A stretch of 64,000 nucleotides of DNA from Cephalotus follicularis (lineage: Eukaryota; Streptophyta; Magnoliopsida; Oxalidales; Cephalotaceae). Each line of letters starts with the position of its first letter. The stretch's first letter is position 1. Positions 57,863 to 64,000 of the stretch are shown piece by piece. The notes under the pieces are model-generated. The model saw nothing but the letters and a program-made list of their open reading frames with translations, searched no databases and was not told the origin of the DNA. The translations under genes and the position numbers were made by a program. The stretch is from positions 62,001 to 126,000 of the forward strand of contig BDDD01000713.1 in assembly GCA_001972305.1 (NCBI GenBank). Direction: 5' to 3'.

Positions 57863-59276
57863 CAAGTATGGAATTTGGTTGAAGCACCCGAAGGCATAGT
57901 GCCTATTGGCTGCAAATGGATCTTCAAGAAGAAGATGCATGCATATGGAAAAATCGAGACTTATAAAGCTCGATTAGTGGCGAAAGGGTATAGGCAACGA
58001 CATGGGGTCAACTATACTGAGACTTTCTCACCTGTCGCCATGCTTAAATCCATTAGGATTTTGCTTGCTATTGCCGCTCATTATGATCAAGATGGCATTC
58101 TTAAATGGGCGTCTTGAAGAGGATATGTATATGTCCCAACCCGAGGGGTTTACATCTTCTGAGCACCCGCACATGGTGTGCAAGCTCGAACGGTCCATCT
58201 ATGGACTAAAGCAAGCATCTCGTAGCTGGAATCTATGTTTTAATGAAGCAGTCAAAGCTTTTGACTTCGTTAAAAATGTAGATGAGCCCTGTGTTTATCG
58301 AAAGCAAGAGGGACCTAGTATCACTTTCTTAGTGCTATATGTAGATGACATTCTACTCATTGGGAATGATGTAGGGATGTTACAGTCTGCAAAGATATGG
58401 CTAACTAAGATCTTCAGGGATAGATCCAATATGTTGCTTGGGCTTTCCCAAAGCCAGTACATCAGCAAGGTACTGAAGAGGTTTAGCATGGAGAATTCCA
58501 AGAGAGGCCTATTGCCAATAGGTGAAGGAATTCATCTTTCTTGAAAGATGTCTCCTCAGACATCTGAAGAGAGAGCACGCATGAGTCGTATACCTTATGC
58601 TTCGGCAGTAGGGTCAATCATGTATGCCATGTTATGTACTAGGCCTGATGTCACACTTGCCCTGGGTATGGCAAGTCATTTTCAGTCTGATCCTGGTGAG
58701 AAGCACTGGGAAGTGGTCAAGGGAATCCTGAAGTACCTTAGGAGGACTCAGGATATGTTCTTGATCTATGGAAATGATAGTGAGCTGAAATTGGAGGGCT
58801 TTACAGACTCCAGTTTTGATAGTGATCCGGATGATCACAAATCTGTCTCTGGGTACGTTTTTGTACTTAATGGTAGAGCTGTGAGCTGACGCAGTTCAAA
58901 GTAAGGGACTATTGCAGATTCTAACACAGAAGCCGAGTACATAGTAGCCTTAGATGCCGCCAAGGAGGGTGTACGGATGCACAAGTTCATTACTGAACTA
59001 GGAGTTGTTCCTTCCATTATTAATCCAGTTGTAATATACTGTGATAATAATGGGGCTATAGCACAAGCCAAGGAACCGCGGTCTCACCAGCGATCCAAGC
59101 ACATCGAGCGGCGTATCATTTGATCTGAGAGATTATTGGTAGGGGAGATATACAGCTTGAGAGGGTCTCCTCAAAGGAGAACACAATAGATCCACTGACC
59201 AAGGCAATGGGCACCAAGGCTCTGGAGCATCATCGTGGGACGATGGGTCTAGGCTATAGGAGTTCATGGCTTGAGG
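57863..59276 (+). pseudogene. RT-RNase H of copia element H, second (3') part
   Basis: Restarts within RT ([19 protein letters not shown]), repeating 51720-52511 of the first part, then continues past its end into RNase H and on to the polypurine tract. Deletions of about 30 bases (near 58086) and about 51 bases (near 58408) are present compared with the first part. YVDD at about 58340 is intact here. A TGA sits at the usual Trp after RAVS (58887-58889), and later RNase H frames are broken near 59120. Not functional. Confidence 0.88.
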
Positions 59277-59290
59277 GTCAAGTGGGAGAT
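59277..59290 (+). other. Polypurine tract of element H
   Basis: GGTCAAGTGGGAGAT directly before TGTTAGATATAG; its inverted twin is at 57408-57421. Confidence 0.82.
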
Positions 59291-61537
59291 TGTTAGATAT
59301 AGTGACCCGACAAGCCATTGGATGGACTGTCGTTTTATATCTATTCTTTTATGAAACAATCTTATTCCTTATATATATGATGCATGCTAATTTGTTATTG
59401 CTATATCACTTGTGTTTTATCACTTAATTGAAGTAGTTTATTTTTTTACCTGCTTACACTTGTGATGCCCTGACATAAGGTTGGATGCATAGCATGGAGG
59501 CTGTGAGATTGGTTACCTTATTCCTTATGTCAAATCAGTTCCAAGTCATAGGTTCACTTTGTGGGCATTAGTGAACCGGATAGACTTTCGCATATGTTGC
59601 CTGCTCATGGAATTGGAGGATGGATTCTCTCACTACCATCTGTATTGGACACTAGGGCAAATATAGGGTGCGCGCTGGGAGCGTGTACACTGAACTGGAC
59701 CTGCATAGGAGACACTATTTGGATAGTCGCTATTCTCGTGTCACTAGTGACTCCTACTTGTTGCGGTTGTGTATAAGTGTTAATAACTTAGCGAGTTCAC
59801 AAACTCGTCTAATCCTTAGACCTGAGCGACTGCACTATATTGTATGCAGACGGTTATGCTTTGATCTCCACCTTACCCAGTCCTTGGGCAGGACTGGCAA
59901 TCGGGTGGTCTTTGGGTATGATCGAATCTATACGAATATAAGTGAGTGCGCAATATGGGATTGTCACACCTGAGCAAGGTGATCGGCTCTATTGTGATCT
60001 GATTATACTTTGGACTTGTCAAATCCTTGGCCAAGGTTGAGGTAGGCTGGAAATTAGATTACCGGAGAGTTTACCAAAGGTCCTAGTAATGATCAGATAT
60101 GTTAGCCATTGAGGTATTATCTAGGGTTGACACATATCCTTACCCTAGACCTCAATCGGGGCCAAGCATGACAAGGGATTATAGTACATGTGAACCGATG
60201 ACTTAGAAAATCTCGGGTTATTGAGCTGTATAATAAAGTATAGGAAAATTAATTAGATTAATTTTCCCATCTGGATAACATTAGATATTATTCCAGTAGC
60301 ATTTAAATTTGTCAAGGACCATTTAGAATCGCTAAACCGAACCCTAGGGGTATTTCAGTAATTTATGAACACCTCCGATTTTAACCAAGATTTTATATGG
60401 TCCCTACTCGATAATGATTAGTACATAAATATGTCGCACATATTAAGTCTTGGTGAAAATTTATAAAATCAAATATCGGTTAGGTGGATCTTGCATTTTG
60501 TTGAAACACATTTACTTGATCTTACTTAATCAATATTAGAAGGGATAAAATGAGTTAGACTCATTTAAGAGTTAGACTCTATTTGCCTAATCAGCTTGTC
60601 TAAGCGTCGACACCTTCTGGGAAAGCGTCAACGCGTAACATTAGACAAAGCGTCGACACCTTCTAGGAAAGCATTGACGCTTAACACTTGAAACGTATAG
60701 TGTTATTACATATAAGCGTCGACGCTTATTGGAAGGCGTCAACGCTCAGTGCGCGACGTGGGTTCCCTGGGTGGACAAAATCATGCACACGTTTTCTCTC
60801 TCCCACTACCTCCCACTACCGACGGTTTTCTCCCCTCTTTACATGATGGGAAGCGTGTTATCTAGTCATGGGGTGTTTTCCTTAAGGGTAGGGACATGTT
60901 GTTTGGTAGTGGGGAGGTTGGACATAGTTTTAAGGAGGGAGAGGAATGGGGTTGATAAGCAAGCATTCCAAGAGAGTAATTTTGAGAGGAACTTTGCTGG
61001 GCAAAAACGAAATTAGTTCTCTTGTTTTCTGAGCATTCCTTCTGTGATTATACACCAAGATTTGTAGCTTATCTAGGGTGGATTGACATTGAAAAACCCT
61101 GTCAACATCAATGCATCCTTCATAGGCATTTGTGTGTGAGAGAGAGAGAGTGAAAAGAAACTGTATGTTTGTTTCCATCATTGCTGGACAGTAGCAGTTC
61201 TTGCTTGGAGCAGCAGCATAACGACTTGGAGTACAACGGAGGAGGAGTATTCGCAAGCTTGAAGCGGCAAAGACGAAGGAGCCTTCACCCATTGGTATAT
61301 ACCTTTGCCTCCTTTGTTTTTACCTTGCTTGTATGTCACCATTGTATGCAATGGTGACATTTTTTTCAATTAAGTATTGATGTGGTGATCCATGTGGCCT
61401 GTGGTCAAGCCATAATGGACTGTTTTTGCCTTTGTTGGCTGTTCTTCCGCTGCTATTTATGCTCTAAAATTTTTGTTCTACACCATTTGCACCTTAGTCC
61501 ATTTATGGCATAGGAATTGGTTAATCCGATTCCAACA
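59291..61537 (+). repeat. 3' LTR of copia element H
   Basis: 2,247 bp, TGTTAGATATAG...GATTCCAACA, followed by CATCC. GTCGAC motifs cluster at 60600-60740. It contains about 150 bases (near 60460-60610) absent from the 5' LTR. The small frames in it repeat those in the 5' LTR and are not genes. Confidence 0.92.
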
Positions 61538-61542
61538 CATCC

Positions 61543-61953
61543 AGCATCCAGTATTCTAGACAGTACAGTAGTTTCAGTATTTCAGTCATCATAGTAGTGC
61601 TAGTATTCCATATAGCACAATTGTGTCAGTAGTCAGATATCACAATTATTTTTATATTTCAAATCGCACACTTATATCAGCATCTGAGATACCATAGTTG
61701 TGTCAGTATTCTAGACAATATAGATGAGTCAATATTCCAGATATTATATCATATGGGCACATTTCTTGTTTTTCCTGATTTCATTCGAGACTCATGATAT
61801 TTCATCCTACTCTGATTTCATTATGACCTTGTTATAATCGGATTGTATTGTCTTTAGTTATATTGTTTTATTTCAGTGATTGACCAGATGTTTACTTTGA
61901 GCTTATAGTTCAGTTACAGTTATTGTGTTTCCATCTCCAGTATTGAGTGTTAG
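61543..61953. repeat. Element G, right part
   Basis: Continues the sequence broken at 45422 (after one copy of CATCC). It has short degenerate repeats of the kind AGTATTCTAGACA and CATAGTAGTGCTAGTATTCC. It ends at 61953 where an E-family LTR begins. No coding sequence. Confidence 0.55.
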
Positions 61954-62647
61954 TGTAACGACCCGGATTTCCATTAAAGATATTAATTATGGAAAGATGA
62001 TGGCTATTGTGTAATTGGCAAATATTTCAAGGGACTCATAGTATGACCCTACGCTCGGGGGGTTCGGGGGTTCCGCTCCCCGATGAGTGGATGGGGGGTC
62101 CCATTGCCCGAATAGCGGGTAGGGTCTCGGGGGCAGCGCCCCCAAAAGAAAACGGAAATTGGTTAATGCTTTGGACTGGAAATTCTGGCTTAAGCGCCGA
62201 CAGTTCCAGGTAAAGAGTCGATGCTTTGGAGGCAACCGACGATGCTCCAAATGTAAGCTTCGTCGCTTCAAGATCAAGTATTGAGGTTGACCTGGACGAG
62301 ACTTAAAGCGGTGACGCTTTGTAGGAAAGTGTCAGCGGTTTAGTCAGGATAGAAGTTGGAGAACTCAGGATAAGCCCGTGACCGGCGACGCTTAGGGATA
62401 AAGAGTTGACGCTTTACCCTGTGTCAGGTGCAGAATTCTAGATTTTTATCCTGTTTCGGAGGATTTAAATGGATTGTAGGACACTTGTCAAGCAAGTAAA
62501 GGAAGACTTATGTTTATCTACTGGAAAGGGGTAGGTGGCATCATTGGATTGGATGGAATTCCATCACATGGGCAACTAGGAGGCAAACTCACATGGGTGA
62601 GGTCATGGATGACACCATGCAAGATTGGCCTCCAAGTTTCCCTCTCT

Positions 62648-62655
62648 TTATATAT
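62648..62655 (+). promoter_or_regulatory. TATA box of the E2 LTR
   Basis: TTATATAT, about 230 bases downstream of the last GTCGAC-like motif and in the position equivalent to the E1 TATA box. Confidence 0.5.
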
Positions 62656-63330
62656 GTGGGAAATTTCAGCTGAGAAATGGTTAGTTTTCTGCTGAGATTA
62701 GAGAGGAGGATGCTTGGGAGAGAAGAAGAGGAAGAGTTCAAGTGAGGTAAGGAAATTCTATACCCATTTTCACCAAAATTTCCTCTGTTTTACTTCCAAA
62801 TTATGCAGCAGATAGTTTTATTCATATCTTGCTCATTTCTTGATTAAAGTTTGAATGGTTTAATGTTTTGGAAACTTCAAGATGTCTACTTTAACGGTTA
62901 TGTTTTATGCTTCTCGAAATTCTATCGAATTCTTGATGAGAATCCCTGTTTCATTCTACTGCTCATGTTCTATATAGAAGCTTTGACTTTAAAAATTCAT
63001 AACGGATTCGATTCTCAACCAATTTTTATGATCTTGAGCTTTCTGAATTCGTAAATATGTATACTTTAATGTTTATGTTTTAAGTTTTCTATGAAAGTGT
63101 TTATTTCTATATGAAAATAAAGATTTAGGAATGTTATGCAAAGCTGTTTTATAAATGTTTTTGAGTTAAATTACTCAAAGTGATGAAAATGCTTTATGGA
63201 TTGTGAATGGAAATGAAATGAATGTTTCTACATGAGAAACCAGTTTTATAAATGTTTAACGATGATGTTTTATGAATGATTTGAGATGATCACTCAAGGT
63301 ATTAAGAAAGATTTTATAAAATGATTTTAT

Positions 63331-63594
63331 GAATGCATTTGAGTTAACTACTCAAATGAAGAGAAATATTTTATGAATGCATTTGAGTTAACTACTCAAA
63401 TGAAGAGAAATGTTTTATGAATGCATTTTAGTTAAGTACTCAAATGAAGAGAAATGTTTTATGAATGCATTTGACTTAACTACTCAAATGAAGAGAAATG
63501 TTTTATGAATGCATTTGAGTTAAGTACTCAAATGAAGAGAAATGTTTTATGAATGCATTTGAGTTAATTACTCGAATGAAGAGAAATGTGTTAT
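63331..63594 (+). repeat. 44-bp tandem array in E2
   Basis: Six nearly identical copies starting GAATGCATTTGAGTTAACTA (63331, 63375, 63419, 63463, 63507, 63551) and a partial seventh. Each contains the hairpin TTTGAGTTAACTACTCAAAT. In E1 the same region has a 50-bp duplication instead. Confidence 0.92.
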
Positions 63595-64000
63595 GAATGC
63601 TTTGAGCTGGTCACTCAAAGTATTAAGAAATGTTTTATGAAATGAATTTATGAATGAACAACTACTGGATTGCGATCCAGTGAGGATTAATCTCATAAAG
63701 ATTAATGAATGAACCACCCTTGGATTGCGATCCAAAGGGAAGGAATCTGAGATGGATTAATGTTAATGGAGTGTAAAGTGCTCACGGACATGCATGTGAT
63801 GTAAGGATAGTAATCGGGGATTGCACAATGCCCCGGTGAAGCGGTGTGAAAGGGTTCATTAAAGGTTCATGACCATTAAGTTTTATGAAATGTTCTGTTT
63901 CACGAGATATGAACAGAAAAAAGGTTTTAAAGATGTTTTGTTTATGAATGTGAAGAAAATAATTTTACTGATGTTTTCAAGTATGGCTGTGATACAAGCC

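Larger units (their letters stand above)
45423..61537 (+). mobile_element. Element H: composite Ty1/copia element with internal inversion
   Basis: 5' LTR 45423-47520 and 3' LTR 59291-61537 share the target duplication CATCC (45418-45422, 61538-61542), so the outer ends come from one insertion. Between them, gag-pol runs to 52511. An inverted LTR of the same family (52512-54668 plus 57396-57407) and an inverted RNase H piece (57408-57854) follow. Plus-strand pol then restarts from an earlier point (57863) and continues to the 3' LTR. A solo gypsy LTR splits the inverted LTR. The lineage resembles Angela/Tork-type plant copia elements by its integrase and RT sequence; this is recognition only. 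Confidence 0.9.
61954..64000 (+). repeat. E2: E-family gypsy LTR, right end beyond window
   Basis: Begins TGTAACGACCCGG and matches the minus-strand solo LTR E1 in order: the GC-rich hairpin block (62045-62155), a GTCGACGC-like motif region (62190-62420), a TATA box at about 62648-62655, the TGGATTGCGATCCAGTG segment (63667) and the block around GCACAATGCCCCGG (63816). A 44-bp tandem array lies at 63331-63594. Whether it is a solo LTR or the 5' LTR of an element outside the window is unknown. Confidence 0.85.

Overview
This window looks like nuclear DNA of a flowering plant, most probably a eudicot. It is AT-rich. Most of it is LTR retrotransposons of plant Ty3/gypsy chromovirus and Ty1/copia types, with tRNA-Met-type primer sites, nested inside one another. 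There is one intact host gene, an intronless cytochrome P450 of the CYP77A type on the minus strand (12452-13996). I cannot name the species from sequence alone.

Layout, left to right. (A) 1-7020: minus-strand chromovirus with a broken gag-pol, cut by the window edge, inserted into the pol 3' end of a plus-strand gypsy element (B) whose chromodomain tail and 2.35-kb 3' LTR fill 7021-9818. 9819-11250: strand-asymmetric sequence that may hold the 5' end of a host gene on the minus strand, cut off by element B. 11250-15131: the host island with the P450. (C) 15132-28836: an old short-LTR copia element with target-site duplication ATCTC. It carries a tRNA-derived SINE-like insert, a 7-kb non-autonomous LTR element (D, 17526-24548, duplication GACAA) and a further promoter-bearing insert near its 3' end. 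(E1) 28882-31016: a minus-strand solo LTR with duplication AAATA. (F) 31258-40454: a plus-strand chromovirus with an almost open gag-pol frame of about 1,520 codons. 40455-42310: older remnants, with an 87-bp tandem repeat and a Tat/Athila-like polypurine tract. (G) 42311-45422 plus 61543-61953: LTR-like DNA split by a large copia element. (H) 45423-61537: the copia composite, flanked by CATCC. It contains an inverted LTR and a duplicated reverse-transcriptase segment, and the inverted LTR is itself split by a 2.7-kb solo gypsy LTR (54669-57395, duplication CTATA). (E2) 61954-64000: a plus-strand LTR of the E1 family, running off the window.

How it works together: the insertions order themselves by nesting (SINE-like insert and D into C; the 809-bp LTR fragment into the F 5' LTR; H into G; the inverted LTR into H; the solo LTR into the inverted LTR). 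All the retrotransposon coding regions are damaged, largely by stop codons of the type left by decay of methylated cytosines. The most unusual pattern is that LTRs of several otherwise different families carry clusters of one degenerate palindrome with core GTCGAC, often upstream of the LTR TATA box. Other points of interest are the structure of H, a base-for-base 1,138-bp tandem duplication inside D, and TATA boxes lying in perfect inverted repeats in two LTR families.

Coordinates of LTR ends rest on TG/CA termini, primer-binding and polypurine tracts, and matched target-site duplications read by eye. No database search was possible, so lineage names are by recognition only.
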